A DNA stretch of 64,000 nucleotides from CAKSHP01 sp045636325 (GCA_045636325.1 JAZTXH010000011.1:77391-141390); one strand, 5' to 3'. Positions 35,240 to 44,350 are shown, counted from the stretch's first letter. Notes: generated from the sequence alone by a model not told the origin. Made by a program: numbers and translations.

Positions 35240-36244
35240 ATGAGCAACTTTTTGGAAAGAATTAAAAAAAGAGCAAAGTCAGACAAAAAAACTATCGTTT
35301 TGCCTGAATCTATGGATGCAAGAACCTTTGAAGCAGCTGAAAAAATTTTGAAAGAAGGCATTGCAAACATTGTTATTATCGGTACACCTGAAGAAGTTGA
35401 AAAATATGGTAAAGGTTATGACATAAGCGGTGCAACAGTTATTGACCCGTTTACATATGAAAAAACACAAGATTATATTAATCTTTTTGTAGAACTTAGA
35501 AAATCAAAGGGTCTTACATATGAGGATGCTAAAAAGCAGGCTTTAGGGGATTATATGTATTATGCATGCTTAATGGTTAAAGCAGGCGATGCTGACGGTG
35601 TTGTTTCAGGTGCTTGCCATTCAACAGCAAACACACTTCGCCCCTCACTTCAGATTATTAAAACAAAGCCCGGCGTTAAGCTTGTGTCTGCGTTTTTCGT
35701 TATGGTTGTTCCGAATTGCGAGTACGGTGCAGATGGTACATTTATTTTTGCTGACAGCGGTCTTGAGCAGAATCCCGACCCCGAAAAATTAGCAGCTATC
35801 GCCGCTTGCAGTGCAGAAAGCTTTGAGCTTTTAGCTGAAAAAGAAGCATATGTTGCTATGCTTTCCCACTCGACAATGGGCTCTGCAAAGCATGCAGATG
35901 TTGATAAGGTTGTTGAGGCAACAAGAATATGTAAAGAAAATAATCCTAATCTTAATGTTGACGGTGAGCTTCAGCTTGATGCAGCTATAGTTCCTTCAAT
36001 TGGTGAGTCAAAGGCTCCCGGAAGCAAGGTTGCAGGTAAGGCAAACGTTTTAGTATTCCCCGACCTTGATGCAGGCAACATTGGTTACAAATTAGTTCAG
36101 AGACTTGCAAAAGCAGAAGCATACGGCCCGGTAACTCAGGGTATCGCAATGCCCATTAACGATTTGTCAAGAGGCTGCAGTGCCGATGATATCGTTGGCG
36201 TTGTTGCAATTACTTGTGTTCAGGCACAGGCGATGGACAAATAA
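35240..36244 (+). CDS. pta: Phosphate acetyltransferase
   Basis: A 334-residue short-form Pta that interconverts acetyl-CoA and acetyl phosphate. Typical segments are LPESMDARTFEAAEKI, DADGVVSGACHSTANTLRP, LSHSTMGSAKH and FPDLDAGNIGYKLVQR. It carries no DRTGG or BioD-like regulatory extension. GCAGGAGG precedes the ATG. It forms the ATP-yielding acetate branch with ackA, 91 bases downstream; the gap holds a dispersed AATAGTGAATAAGG repeat. Confidence 0.96.
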   Translation: MSNFLERIKKRAKSDKKTIVLPESMDARTFEAAEKILKEGIANIVIIGTPEEVEKYGKGYDISGATVIDPFTYEKTQDYINLFVELRKSKGLTYEDAKKQALGDYMYYACLMVKAGDADGVVSGACHSTANTLRPSLQIIKTKPGVKLVSAFFVMVVPNCEYGADGTFIFADSGLEQNPDPEKLAAIAACSAESFELLAEKEAYVAMLSHSTMGSAKHADVDKVVEATRICKENNPNLNVDGELQLDAAIVPSIGESKAPGSKVAGKANVLVFPDLDAGNIGYKLVQRLAKAEAYGPVTQGIAMPINDLSRGCSADDIVGVVAITCVQAQAMDK

Positions 36245-36246
36245 TA

Positions 36247-36268
36247 GGTAATAGTGAATAAGGAATAG
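36247..36268. repeat. AATAGTGAATAAGG-type dispersed repeat, copy 1
   Basis: GTAATAGTGAATAAGGAATA between pta and ackA. Related copies lie at 11358-11372 and, as an inverted pair, at 56297-56350. Confidence 0.6.
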
Positions 36269-36335
36269 GTATGGTGCAAAATCTACGATTTTGTATATTT
36301 AAAACATAAAAATTCAAAAAAAAGGAGATATAAAA

Positions 36336-37526
36336 ATGAAAGTACTTGTTATTAATGCAGGAAGTTCATCACTTAAATATCAGCTTATAAACACTGATAA
36401 TAATGGAGTTATCGCAAAAGGTCTTTGCGAGAGAATTGGTATTGAAGGCTCAAAGCTTACTCACAAGCCTGCTGGCAAGGATGAAGCTATTATAACAGAG
36501 CCCATGAATACACATGCAGATGCAATCAAGCTTGTTATCGGCGCATTGGTTGACAAAAACCATGGTGTAATCAGCTCAATGGACGAAATCGAAGCTGTCG
36601 GCCACAGAGTTGTGCATGGCGGCGAGGAATTTGCAGGCAGCGTAATTATTGACGATGCCGTTAAAGCGGCTCTTGAAAAATGCGCTGAGCTTGCACCCCT
36701 TCACAACCCCGCAAATATTACAGGTATCAAAGCTTGTGAAGAAGTTATGCCCGGCATAAAACAGGTTGGTGTATTTGATACAGCTTTCCATCAGACAATG
36801 CCAAAAAAGGCATATATTTATGGTATTCCTTATGAATTATATGAAAAATATAAAATCAGAAGATACGGCTTCCACGGTACAAGCCATAAGTATGTTTCTA
36901 TGCGTGCTGCCGAAATGCTCGGAAAAGATATTAAGGATTTAAAGATTATTACATGCCACTTAGGTAACGGTTCATCTGTTGCTGCAGTTGACGGCGGTAA
37001 GTCTGTTGACACATCAATGGGCTTTACTCCCCTTGCAGGTACACTTATGGGCACACGTTCAGGCGATATTGACCCTGCTATTCTTCCCTTTGTTATGGCA
37101 AAACTTGGCATTGATGCAAAGAAAATGGACCAGATGCTTAACAAGGAAAGCGGCGTACTTGGTGTATCAGGCGTATCAAGTGACTTCCGTGATTTGGAGG
37201 CGGCTGCAGATGCAGGAAACGAAAGAGCACAGCTTGCAATGGATATGTTTATTTACGCAATCAAGCGTTACATCGGTTATTATGCAGCTGCAATGGGCGG
37301 TGTTGACGTAATTGTATTTACTGCAGGTGTTGGTGAAAACAACGGCATTATGCGTGCAGCTATGACAGAAGGCTTAGAGTTTATGGGTGTTAAGATTAAC
37401 GAAGAAGAAAACAAAAAGCGTGGCGAGCTTGATATTACAGGCGAAGGAGCAAGAGTTAAAACTCTTGTTATTCCCACAAACGAAGAGCTTATGATAGCAC
37501 TTGAAACAAAAGCACTGGTTGGCTGA
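36336..37526 (+). CDS. ackA: Acetate kinase
   Basis: A 396-residue ASKHA-fold kinase that makes ATP and acetate from acetyl phosphate. Conserved elements: VLVINAGSSSLKY (N-terminal phosphate loop), HRVVHGG, VFDTAFHQTMP, YGFHGTSH, CHLGNGSS, DTSMGFTPLAG and FTAGVGENN. Full length. AAGGAG precedes the ATG. It ends at a strong palindromic terminator. Confidence 0.97.
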   Translation: MKVLVINAGSSSLKYQLINTDNNGVIAKGLCERIGIEGSKLTHKPAGKDEAIITEPMNTHADAIKLVIGALVDKNHGVISSMDEIEAVGHRVVHGGEEFAGSVIIDDAVKAALEKCAELAPLHNPANITGIKACEEVMPGIKQVGVFDTAFHQTMPKKAYIYGIPYELYEKYKIRRYGFHGTSHKYVSMRAAEMLGKDIKDLKIITCHLGNGSSVAAVDGGKSVDTSMGFTPLAGTLMGTRSGDIDPAILPFVMAKLGIDAKKMDQMLNKESGVLGVSGVSSDFRDLEAAADAGNERAQLAMDMFIYAIKRYIGYYAAAMGGVDVIVFTAGVGENNGIMRAAMTEGLEFMGVKINEEENKKRGELDITGEGARVKTLVIPTNEELMIALETKALVG

Positions 37527-37572
37527 GAAACAGGTAAAATTTTTTCTAAACACAAAAAATTAAAAATAGTAT

Positions 37573-37604
37573 AAAAAAAGGGTTCAAATTTGAACCCTTT
37601 TTTT
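37573..37604. terminator. Bidirectional terminator after ackA
   Basis: AAAAAAAGGGTTC and GAACCCTTTTTTT pair around AAATTT, working for ackA and the converging gene. Confidence 0.92.
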
Positions 37605-37605
37605 A

Positions 37606-38343
37606 TCATACCGCATATGCCATGTTACCGCTTTCTGTCACTGCATTAACCTTTGAGGCACATATTTTGCCAAAATTAAGCATATATCTTAGCTTTGCCC
37701 ATACCATCCTGCGGCTGTGCTTTACATTTTCAGCGTCTTTCATATAATAAATGCCGGTGTCTTTATTTTCAATAAGAGTGTATTCAAAAGCACATACCTT
37801 TTTTGCCGCAACGTCATCACTTAAAAACCTTATACAAAGCATTTTTGCTTCGCGGAAGCGTGCCATGCGTCTTAAGAGGTCAATAACTCGCAATCTGTTA
37901 AGGTCTGAAAAACAGTTTTTATTTTCAGACTGAAAAAACATATTTATAATTTTATCTGCCACTATATTTTTTGCCTCTTCTGAATTTGCTGTCCACATTG
38001 CGCAAAACATGTTTCCTATTGCCTTATCAAAATCACCTTCTGCTTTGCAAATCATTGCAAGGCATATAAATCTTTTTGATGCTTCGCAGTCAGCTGCAGT
38101 GTCACATGTTTTATATTCAATACTTCTTAAATATTTAGGCTTTATCAAAGCCTTATCTTCAAGAGTAATGCTCACATATCCGCAGCAGTCACATTTATTT
38201 ATTATAAAGCCTTCCACACTTTCGCGGTCAGCATTAAAGCTAAGGTCGTTTTCTGATGAGTCTACATGTATTCCGTATTTTATAAATTCTGTATTTTCCG
38301 CTCCGCACATTGCACATTTGCATTTTCTTTCTGTTATAATCAT
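37606..38343 (-). CDS. DUF2225-like protein with two zinc knuckles
   Basis: A 245-residue protein. An N-terminal CKCAMCGAEN and a later INKCDCCGYV make a likely four-cysteine zinc site. The rest is helical, TPR-like (SKRFICLAMICKAEGDFDKAIGNMFCAMW, LNRLRVIDLLRRMARFREAKMLC). This is the layout of DUF2225 proteins of Firmicutes, whose function is unknown. Single gene; its stop overlaps the ackA terminator. Confidence 0.7.
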   Translation of the reverse strand: MIITERKCKCAMCGAENTEFIKYGIHVDSSENDLSFNADRESVEGFIINKCDCCGYVSITLEDKALIKPKYLRSIEYKTCDTAADCEASKRFICLAMICKAEGDFDKAIGNMFCAMWTANSEEAKNIVADKIINMFFQSENKNCFSDLNRLRVIDLLRRMARFREAKMLCIRFLSDDVAAKKVCAFEYTLIENKDTGIYYMKDAENVKHSRRMVWAKLRYMLNFGKICASKVNAVTESGNMAYAV

Positions 38344-38500
38344 TTAAAACCACCGTCCGTAAATTATTTTCTATGACTATATTCTACCACGGCAGATTTT
38401 TTTATGGTCGCAAAAAATGCGACATTTAAATTTTTGTAAATTTGTTTTTAAAACAAAACAAACTCACAGATTTTCACGCCATACCTTTTCCCTTTCCCTA

Positions 38501-38532
38501 AAAAAAGGGTTCCCTTCAAGGAACCCTTTTTT
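38501..38532. terminator. Terminator of the lipoprotein gene
   Basis: AAAAAAGGGTTCC and GGAACCCTTTTTT with a 6-base loop. It reaches the lipoprotein stop codon and gives U-runs in both directions. Confidence 0.9.
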
Positions 38533-39440
38533 CATATCTCCACTTCACACTCGGATGCAATTTCCTCCAATGTGTAAAAATCACCCGTACCAAGCAAGGT
38601 TTTTGATAACATCAAATGATGCTGGTCATACTCGGACTTTTCAACTTTTTTATCCTTTAAATAATAAATCTGATTTTCTCCGTCACGCATAATATATGAT
38701 TTTTCATAGTCTTTCCATTCATCGGTTTCCGAATCAAATCGTCTTAAATACTGCACAAATTCATCAGCGGCTCCAAAGCTTTCATAATATATATAGTATT
38801 TATCCTTGTAATAGGAAATACCGCCTATGCTTGAAATATAAAAGCCGCATCTGTTTTCCTCAATACATTTTATATCTCCGCCGTTGTTTGTATAAATCTG
38901 AAAATGGTCTAAATTACCCTCATCATTAATACCCATAACAACAAGCTCGTTTTTATTATCTCCTGTTATGTCAAGCATCTTAAAGTTTACCTTATTGTTT
39001 TCGTAAGCTGTCTCACCCGATTCATCCTTTGCCGTAAAGGTTCTTAAATTAATTGAAGCATATTTTAAAAGCTGATATTCGTTTAATTCCTTTTTTGAAA
39101 ATTCACTGTAAGAGCCTTCACCCTCAAGCTTTTTAACCTTGCCGTCTTTTTTATTAACCCCAAAAACCTTTACCCGGTCTTCTTCATCAACAGAGTATTC
39201 AGCCTCAATGGCAAAGCTTTCTTTGTTTTCGGTTTTATATCCAACCTGCTTGATTTTAACATCGCTGACTTCTTCTTTAATAAATTCCGCCACACATTCA
39301 GCCGCTTCATCCGCAGTTTCCACCGCTTCGCTTACAGCTTTTATATTATCCGATGCCGGAAATTTTTCGTTTTCTTTACCGCAACCGCCAAGCACTGCTG
39401 TTATGCATAATAAAAGTAATATTACTGCCGCTTTTTTCAA
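38532..39440 (-). CDS. Predicted lipoprotein
   Basis: A 302-residue lipoprotein. The signal peptide ends in lipobox LGGC with Cys20. The mature part has an N-terminal helical segment with a PepSY- or NTF2-like look, then a beta domain containing KMLDITGDNKNELVVMGINDEG, a VCBS/FG-GAP-like calcium-loop pattern, then another mixed region. The substrate is unknown. Anchoring depends on Lgt encoded at 11.5 kb. GGAGGGGA lies before the ATG. Confidence 0.82.
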   Translation of the reverse strand: MKKAAVILLLLCITAVLGGCGKENEKFPASDNIKAVSEAVETADEAAECVAEFIKEEVSDVKIKQVGYKTENKESFAIEAEYSVDEEDRVKVFGVNKKDGKVKKLEGEGSYSEFSKKELNEYQLLKYASINLRTFTAKDESGETAYENNKVNFKMLDITGDNKNELVVMGINDEGNLDHFQIYTNNGGDIKCIEENRCGFYISSIGGISYYKDKYYIYYESFGAADEFVQYLRRFDSETDEWKDYEKSYIMRDGENQIYYLKDKKVEKSEYDQHHLMLSKTLLGTGDFYTLEEIASECEVEI

Positions 39441-39545
39441 GCCGTCCCCTCCTTTTTTTCTGCACTGTATTATAAATCACAATATATTATACACATATTT
39501 TTCCCATTTGTCAACCTTTTTACATTTTACGCAAAGCGGCAGGCA

Positions 39546-39585
39546 AAAAACGGCACCTTTCACATAAGCAAAAAGCGCCGTTTTT
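39546..39585 (-). terminator. Terminator of the 39.6-kb membrane-protein gene
   Basis: AAAAACGGC and GCCGTTTTT pair across a 22-base loop. On the minus strand it ends in a T-run after the gene at 39604. Confidence 0.8.
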
Positions 39586-39603
39586 GTTATTCTTTTATAA
39601 GCT

Positions 39604-40119
39604 TTACCGCAGCCGCACCCTTGGAAACAAAGGCTTCATCGATTCAAAGGTCTCCTGCTCCTCTTTTGTAAATTCTTCAAGGCTTTCAAGATAACGCACA
39701 TTTTCAAGGGAAGCTCTGTCTTCACTTGTGTATATTCTTACATTATTTTGCCAGTCAACAATGGCATATCCGTTTTCTGCAAGCACATAATATCTGCCGG
39801 TTATATAATCACTTTCGTGAGTAATTACTGAATTTAACACCGTAATTTTTTCTTCATGCCCGTCAAGCTCCTTATAATATTCCAGTTTCTTGCCTGACTT
39901 TTCCTTGTAAATCCGATAAGTGCCGTCTGACCATGAATATGTTACTCCCTCATATTCCTGCCTTTTTTTACCGATTTCCCAGTGCTCATCACTCATATCA
40001 GCTAACCATATCCAGAATTGATTGCTGATTTTTTGCCTGTTTATACACACGATATGTGCCGTAGCGGCACAAAAAACAACTATCAGTGCCAACGCTAAAA
40101 CAACTCTGTATTTTTTCAT
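39604..40119 (-). CDS. Single-pass membrane protein, possible immunity protein
   Basis: A 171-residue protein with an N-terminal membrane anchor (about 5-27) and an outside domain rich in Trp, Tyr and Glu (ISNQFWIWLADMSDEHWE...). GAGGTGATAA precedes the ATG at 40119, only 4 bases after the stop of the toxin-like gene, so expression was coupled. An orphan copy of its C-terminal end (KEEQExFExMKPLFPxVRxR) lies at 42017-42085. Position directly behind a large variable gene, membrane anchoring and duplication suggest an immunity protein; this is inference. Confidence 0.7.
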   Translation of the reverse strand: MKKYRVVLALALIVVFCAATAHIVCINRQKISNQFWIWLADMSDEHWEIGKKRQEYEGVTYSWSDGTYRIYKEKSGKKLEYYKELDGHEEKITVLNSVITHESDYITGRYYVLAENGYAIVDWQNNVRIYTSEDRASLENVRYLESLEEFTKEEQETFESMKPLFPRVRLR

Positions 40120-40123
40120 TTTA

Positions 40124-41427
40124 TCACCTCGTTGTAAAGAATTTAACTGTAACCTTATATGGTTGAATCGCTCCCAGCTTTTGAGATATAGCAGCTGCAT
40201 CATTTGCTACAGTTCCAATACTTGCTTCTTTTGACCAACCACCGTTATCATCCATATGTGTCATAAATTCAGTAAAGTCATATGTATCAAACAAATCCGC
40301 TTGTACAATCCATTTTCCATTGGGCTGCTTGTATCCGCTTACGTGAATAGTTGCTTTGTGAATTGAAAAGAACAAATCTTTTTCCGTATCACTATTAAAT
40401 GCTATGTTCTCTAAATCTGTGTCAATTATTCCGTTTTTAGATTTTTTAATCGCTGCATCCAAAGCCTTTAAATAAGTATCGCTGTTATTAATCAAGGATG
40501 CAATTCTGGAAAAATTGTCACGATATATATCGCTTGGATTGTCCTGCAGAGAATGTTCAAGCATCCATGCAGATGTGTAACACTCCATACCTTTTTTTCT
40601 TAAATGCAATTGTGCACCCGTTCTCCAAATGGTTCTTTGTGCTTCCTTTTGTGCTTCATATGTGCAATCTTTTAGCTCTTCATATGTTTGCTTGGCTTTG
40701 TTGAATATTCCTTATAAAAGTATTAGTTCCAAATTTTCTAAAGTTTCCAAAAGCTAATGTGTTCGTTGGGTCAGATATATCATCATTTTTTAAACTTGAT
40801 GAAAAATCTTTATTGTCTGAATATTTTTCAATATCATATTCATCCTTTGGGGTATTAAACGCAGAACCCTCAATCTTATCACTATCGATATTAACAGACC
40901 TTTCCTCATCAGAAGCCACTTTTGTTGACAAGCCGGATTTTAAGCCTGTTTCAAATTGCGTACCTTTGAAAGCGTTTTGCAAATCCTTTTGTGCACGGCT
41001 TGCGGCAGATAGCTGATTTTGATAATCCTGCTCGCCTTCCTTATCACCCATAAGCCCTTTTAAAAACTCACGGTCAGTATCATTGGGGATATTGGGATTT
41101 AAAATACTGTTAGTTTTGCTTTTGAGCAAATTACGCATATTGTTCCGTTCCTGTTGTACACCGTATAATTCTTTGTTAAGCTCTCTTTCCTGAGAAGACG
41201 GAAAACCATTGTTTTTAAGAAAGCTTTGTGTTTTATCGGTGTTATTATCGGAATAGAGATAGTCAAGTGCAGAGCTTGCAACAGCTTCATCATCAAAGGC
41301 GTTGGTGTTTGTTTTCACCTTATTGTCAGTATACTTCTTTTTTAAAGCCTTGTCAAGAGAAGATGTATCTTCAGATAAGCCTACAAGATGTATCTTCAGA
41401 TAAGCCTGTCCAAATGTTATTGTTCAT
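40124..41427 (-). pseudogene. Broken toxin-like or phage-cargo gene (frameshifted)
   Basis: The reading frame starts at ATG 41427 behind AGGAGGTG and originally coded for about 425 residues (MNNNIWTGLSEDTSS...). A 25-bp tandem duplication at 41360-41406 throws the frame after codon 15, and a second shift near 40690-40715 separates the middle part (212 codons read from 41318) from the C-terminal part (through 40124). The N-terminal and middle parts are polar and helical with no known family. The C-terminal domain (IHVSGYKQPNGKWIVQADL, DTYDFTEFM, ending KVTVKFFTTR) looks like a discrete toxin-type tail. A shared phage-type promoter stands upstream. Function is inferred only from layout. Confidence 0.72.
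41360..41406. repeat. 25-bp tandem duplication inside the broken gene
   Basis: AAGATGTATCTTCAGATAAG plus CC occurs at 41360-41381 and again at 41385-41406. Removing one unit restores the reading frame. Confidence 0.92.
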
Positions 41428-41458
41428 ATTTTTCACCTCCTTTCTTGCTTTCACTTAT

Positions 41459-41492
41459 ATGATATCACGAAAAAAAGTTTTACTAATCTAAG
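41459..41492 (-). promoter_or_regulatory. Shared phage-type promoter, toxin-like gene
   Basis: CTTAGATTAGTA starts at 41492 and TATCAT lies at 41464-41459, again 28 bases apart. It is the most diverged copy (one change in the box core, imperfect -10). The ATG at 41427 is 32 bases on. Confidence 0.68.
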
Positions 41493-41513
41493 ATTTTTTA
41501 TGCTTTATTTGAT

Positions 41514-41542
41514 TTGACAAAACCTAATAAAAAAGGTATACT
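41514..41542 (+). promoter_or_regulatory. Sigma-A promoter of the 41.6-kb gene
   Basis: TTGACA and TATACT with a 17-base spacer. It is divergent from the toxin-like promoter, whose box lies 22 bases away. Confidence 0.82.
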
Positions 41543-41632
41543 GATATCAGGGAACATTGCAGGGCATAGGACTTGCTCCCGCCAAAATAAATTTATTTCA
41601 ATATTTACCCAATATAACAGGAGGCAGGTAAA

Positions 41633-42010
41633 ATGAAAAAATTTCTTAAAGCAAGATATATTATATTGTTAATTGTTTTTATTTTTTGGGGATTACCTTT
41701 TTTGAAATGCGAATTTCTTACTCTTCTGCACGCCCGCGAGTTTGATTTTAAGAAAGAGATGGAAGAACACACTATGCTTTCTTCCGAACCGGAATGGTTC
41801 AGAATTATGTCATATAATGATGAATTTGCAGAAATTTATTATATTGACGAAGGCTTTGCAATGGGAAATACATTAGGCTTTAAGAAAATTAATGGAGAAT
41901 GGAAATTTGACAGTTGGAAAAGAACAGTGTGGACTACCCTTGGAGGCACTGCAGACGACTTTGTGTGGCCCTATTTCTGGCATCTCCGGTATCGTCTGAT
42001 GTATTTGTGA
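41633..42010 (+). CDS. Small membrane-anchored protein, possible second immunity protein
   Basis: A 125-residue protein: a membrane helix at about 8-26, then a compact outside domain (EPEWFRIMSYNDEFAEIYYIDEGFAMGNTLGFKKINGEWKFDSWKRTVWTTLGG). No family recognised. AGGAGG precedes the ATG. It diverges from the broken toxin-like gene and is followed directly by the orphan end of a 39.6-kb-type gene, so it probably entered by recombination into an immunity cluster. It appears intact. Confidence 0.7.
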   Translation: MKKFLKARYIILLIVFIFWGLPFLKCEFLTLLHAREFDFKKEMEEHTMLSSEPEWFRIMSYNDEFAEIYYIDEGFAMGNTLGFKKINGEWKFDSWKRTVWTTLGGTADDFVWPYFWHLRYRLMYL

Positions 42011-42016
42011 TTTTAA

Positions 42017-42085
42017 TTCACAAAAGAAGAGCAGGAAGCCTTTGAAACTATGAAGCCTTTGTTTCCTGTGGTACGGGTGCGATAA
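42017..42085 (+). pseudogene. Orphan C-terminal fragment of a 39.6-kb-type gene
   Basis: Twenty-two codons plus stop read FTKEEQEAFETMKPLFPVVR and end VR. The intact protein at 39604-40119 ends FTKEEQETFESMKPLFPRVR and then LR. An in-frame stop lies just before, so no start exists; the rest of this copy is gone. Confidence 0.88.
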
Positions 42086-42100
42086 ACTTTATAATAACGG

Positions 42101-42136
42101 AAACGGTGCTTTTTTCATATGTAAAAAACACCGTTT
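42101..42136 (+). terminator. Terminator after the immunity-like cluster
   Basis: AAACGGTG..TTTTTT pairs with AAAAAACACCGTTT with one imperfection, followed by T residues. Confidence 0.8.
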
Positions 42137-42179
42137 TTTCTTGCAGTTTTTTATTTTTTCTTCGAGCCGCCTATTTTTC

Positions 42180-42208
42180 TTGCACTATTTAAATAAATAT
42201 GATAAAAT
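42180..42208 (+). promoter_or_regulatory. Promoter of recN
   Basis: TTGCAC and TAAAAT with a 17-base spacer, 34 bases before the chosen start. No LexA-type operator was seen. Confidence 0.65.
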
Positions 42209-42241
42209 ATAAACAAAAGTATTTTTAAGGTGGTGACCTTA

Positions 42242-43930
42242 ATGTTAAAAAACTTAAGCATTTCAAATATGGCAGTTATTGCTTCCCAATCGCTTGACCT
42301 TGCAAATGGCTTTACTGTTTTAACAGGTGAAACAGGTGCCGGTAAAAGTGTTTTAATAGATTCGGTTAATATGATTCTCGGCAACAGAAGCGACAAAACC
42401 CTTGTACGACACGGGCAAAAACAAGCCTGCTGTGAGGCAGAATTTTTTATAAAAAATCCCTTGGTTACCCAAATGCTTGAAGAGGAAGGAATTTTTGATT
42501 CTGAGGACAGAATTATCCTTTCCCGCTCACTTTCAGCCGATGGCAGAAGTGTGTGCAAAATAAACGGCGTTACGGTTTCTGCCGCCTTTTTAAAAAGGCT
42601 TTCTGCTGAGCTTATTAACATTCACGGTCAGCAGGATAATCAAAAGCTTCTTGAAAAAAAGTATCACACCTCAGTTTTGGATAAATACATAATTTCAAAG
42701 GAAAACACAAAAGCATATGATGATTACAAAAATGCATATGAAGAATACAAAGCCGTAAAGCAAAAGTACGAAACGGCACAAAAATCAAGCGAAGAAACAG
42801 AAAAAGAAATCCGCTATCTTTCCTTTGTGGCAGATGAGCTTTTAAAAGCTGATGTAAAAAAAGGCGAGGAAAAAGAGCTTTCTGAAAAATACGAAATCCT
42901 GTCAAACGCAATGGATATTTATAATTCCCTTTCAGGGGTGTATGCCCTTCTGTATAACGGCGAGGAAAATGTATACGAAATGCTTTCGTGCGCTGCCTCC
43001 TCCGTTTCAAAAATATCAGCTTTTTCCGATAAACTGAAAGAATTTAAAGAAATCTTATCAGACCTTTCTTTCCAAGTTAAAGACATTGCATCCGACATTG
43101 TTGACTTTCGTGATTCAAACGAGCCTGACGATGCCGCCCTTGCCGCGGCTGACGAGCGTCTGGAGCTGATTTTTGACCTTAAACGAAAATACAAAAAAAC
43201 CGCAGACGAGCTTGAAGAATACGCAAAAGAGGTCCAAAGCCGTCTTGCTCAGCTTAAAAGCGATGATTTAAACCTTTTGGAAGAAAAATATACCGAGGCT
43301 TTAGGCAATGCAACAAAAAGTGCCAAAGCCATAACCAACTTAAGGCTTAAGTATAAAAAAATACTGGAAGCTGAAATTCACACCGCCCTTTCTGACCTTA
43401 ACCTTTCTCACGCGCGGTTTGAAATCGGTATAACCGAAACCGACCTTTCAGCCCTTGGAGCAGAAAAATGCGAGTTTTTAATGTGCACCACAGGCAAGGG
43501 CGAAATGCGCCCTATGGAAAAAATCGCCTCAGGCGGCGAGCTTTCACGAATAATGCTTGCAATTAAATATGTACTGTCCGATTGTGATGACTGCCCCACC
43601 CTTATTTTTGACGAAATTGACACCGGTGTTTCAGGCATAAGCGCAGCTAAAGTTGCAAAAAAACTTTATGCTCTTTCAAAAAAGAAGCAAGTTATATGTA
43701 TCACTCATTTGGCGCAGATTGCCGCCATGGCAGACAATCACGTGCTTATAAGTAAGGCTCTAGCGCCTGACGGGTCATTTAAAACAAGCGTAACAGGCCT
43801 CTCATCCAATGGCAGAATTGATGAAATTTCACGCATTATGGCGGGTGACGTTACCGGCAATGATATAAAATCTGCCGCAAAAGACCTTCTCTGCGCATCA
43901 GAAAAGGTAAAAAGCGAAATTGTGTATTAA
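42242..43930 (+). CDS. recN: DNA repair protein RecN
   Basis: A 562-residue SMC-like ATPase that gathers broken DNA ends early in recombinational repair. The Walker A is GETGAGKSV, near residue 30. Two long coiled-coil arms (about 150-380) follow, then the ABC signature SGGELSRIMLAIK and Walker B LIFDEIDTGVSG, and ITHLAQIAAMADNH. The start is the ATG at 42242, 8 bases after AAGGTGG; the GTG at 42230 overlaps the ribosome site. Confidence 0.96.
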   Translation: MLKNLSISNMAVIASQSLDLANGFTVLTGETGAGKSVLIDSVNMILGNRSDKTLVRHGQKQACCEAEFFIKNPLVTQMLEEEGIFDSEDRIILSRSLSADGRSVCKINGVTVSAAFLKRLSAELINIHGQQDNQKLLEKKYHTSVLDKYIISKENTKAYDDYKNAYEEYKAVKQKYETAQKSSEETEKEIRYLSFVADELLKADVKKGEEKELSEKYEILSNAMDIYNSLSGVYALLYNGEENVYEMLSCAASSVSKISAFSDKLKEFKEILSDLSFQVKDIASDIVDFRDSNEPDDAALAAADERLELIFDLKRKYKKTADELEEYAKEVQSRLAQLKSDDLNLLEEKYTEALGNATKSAKAITNLRLKYKKILEAEIHTALSDLNLSHARFEIGITETDLSALGAEKCEFLMCTTGKGEMRPMEKIASGGELSRIMLAIKYVLSDCDDCPTLIFDEIDTGVSGISAAKVAKKLYALSKKKQVICITHLAQIAAMADNHVLISKALAPDGSFKTSVTGLSSNGRIDEISRIMAGDVTGNDIKSAAKDLLCASEKVKSEIVY

Positions 43931-43964
43931 TTGTGAATATTGTAAAAAATATAAGTAAAAAATA

Positions 43965-43991
43965 TTGACAACGTTTTTTATGAAATATAAA
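43965..43991 (+). promoter_or_regulatory. Promoter of the thioredoxin gene
   Basis: TTGACA followed after 15 bases by TATAAA (or after 17 by TAAACT), 33-58 bases before the ATG. Confidence 0.55.
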
Positions 43992-44023
43992 CTAAAGTCA
44001 AACAACAGAAAGGATTTGATAAT

Positions 44024-44335
44024 ATGGTAAAAGCTATTGATTACAAACAATTCGAAACAGAGGTAAAAAATGCAAACGGCGTATGCCTTGTGGATTTCTG
44101 GGCAGGCTGGTGCGGGCCTTGCATGATGCTTGCCCCCACAATCGAAGAGCTGTCAGAAGAATTTTCAGGCAGCGTTAAATTCTTTAAAGTTGATATTGAT
44201 AAATTCCCCGAGCTTGCCGAAGAATATAAAATTATGTCTATTCCCACAATAATGCTTTTTAAAGACGGTAAGGTATCAGGCAAGCTTGTCGGCCTGAGAG
44301 ATAAGAGCGAATATATTGACCTTATCGAAATGTAA
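44024..44335 (+). CDS. trxA: Thioredoxin
   Basis: A 103-residue thioredoxin. The active site is WCGPC inside VDFWAGWCGPCMMLAP, the cis-proline is in MSIPTIMLF, and the length is standard. It reduces protein disulfides in the cytoplasm. It is a single gene with its own promoter and a terminator downstream. No thioredoxin reductase gene is in the window. Confidence 0.95.
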   Translation: MVKAIDYKQFETEVKNANGVCLVDFWAGWCGPCMMLAPTIEELSEEFSGSVKFFKVDIDKFPELAEEYKIMSIPTIMLFKDGKVSGKLVGLRDKSEYIDLIEM

Positions 44336-44350
44336 TTAAAATTCAAGAAT

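Noticed and set aside
36245..36335. Riboswitch between pta and ackA.
   Set aside because: The gap is short and consists of a dispersed repeat and A-rich sequence without conserved aptamer features.
37573..37604. GGTTCAAATTTGAACC looked like a tRNA T-loop (GGTTCAAATCC).
   Set aside because: It is a symmetric palindrome with A- and T-runs on both sides and no acceptor or anticodon arms; it is the ackA terminator.
40680..40720. Programmed +1 frameshift joining the two parts of the toxin-like gene.
   Set aside because: No convincing slippery site or downstream pseudoknot was found, and the same gene has an independent disabling duplication; mutation is simpler.
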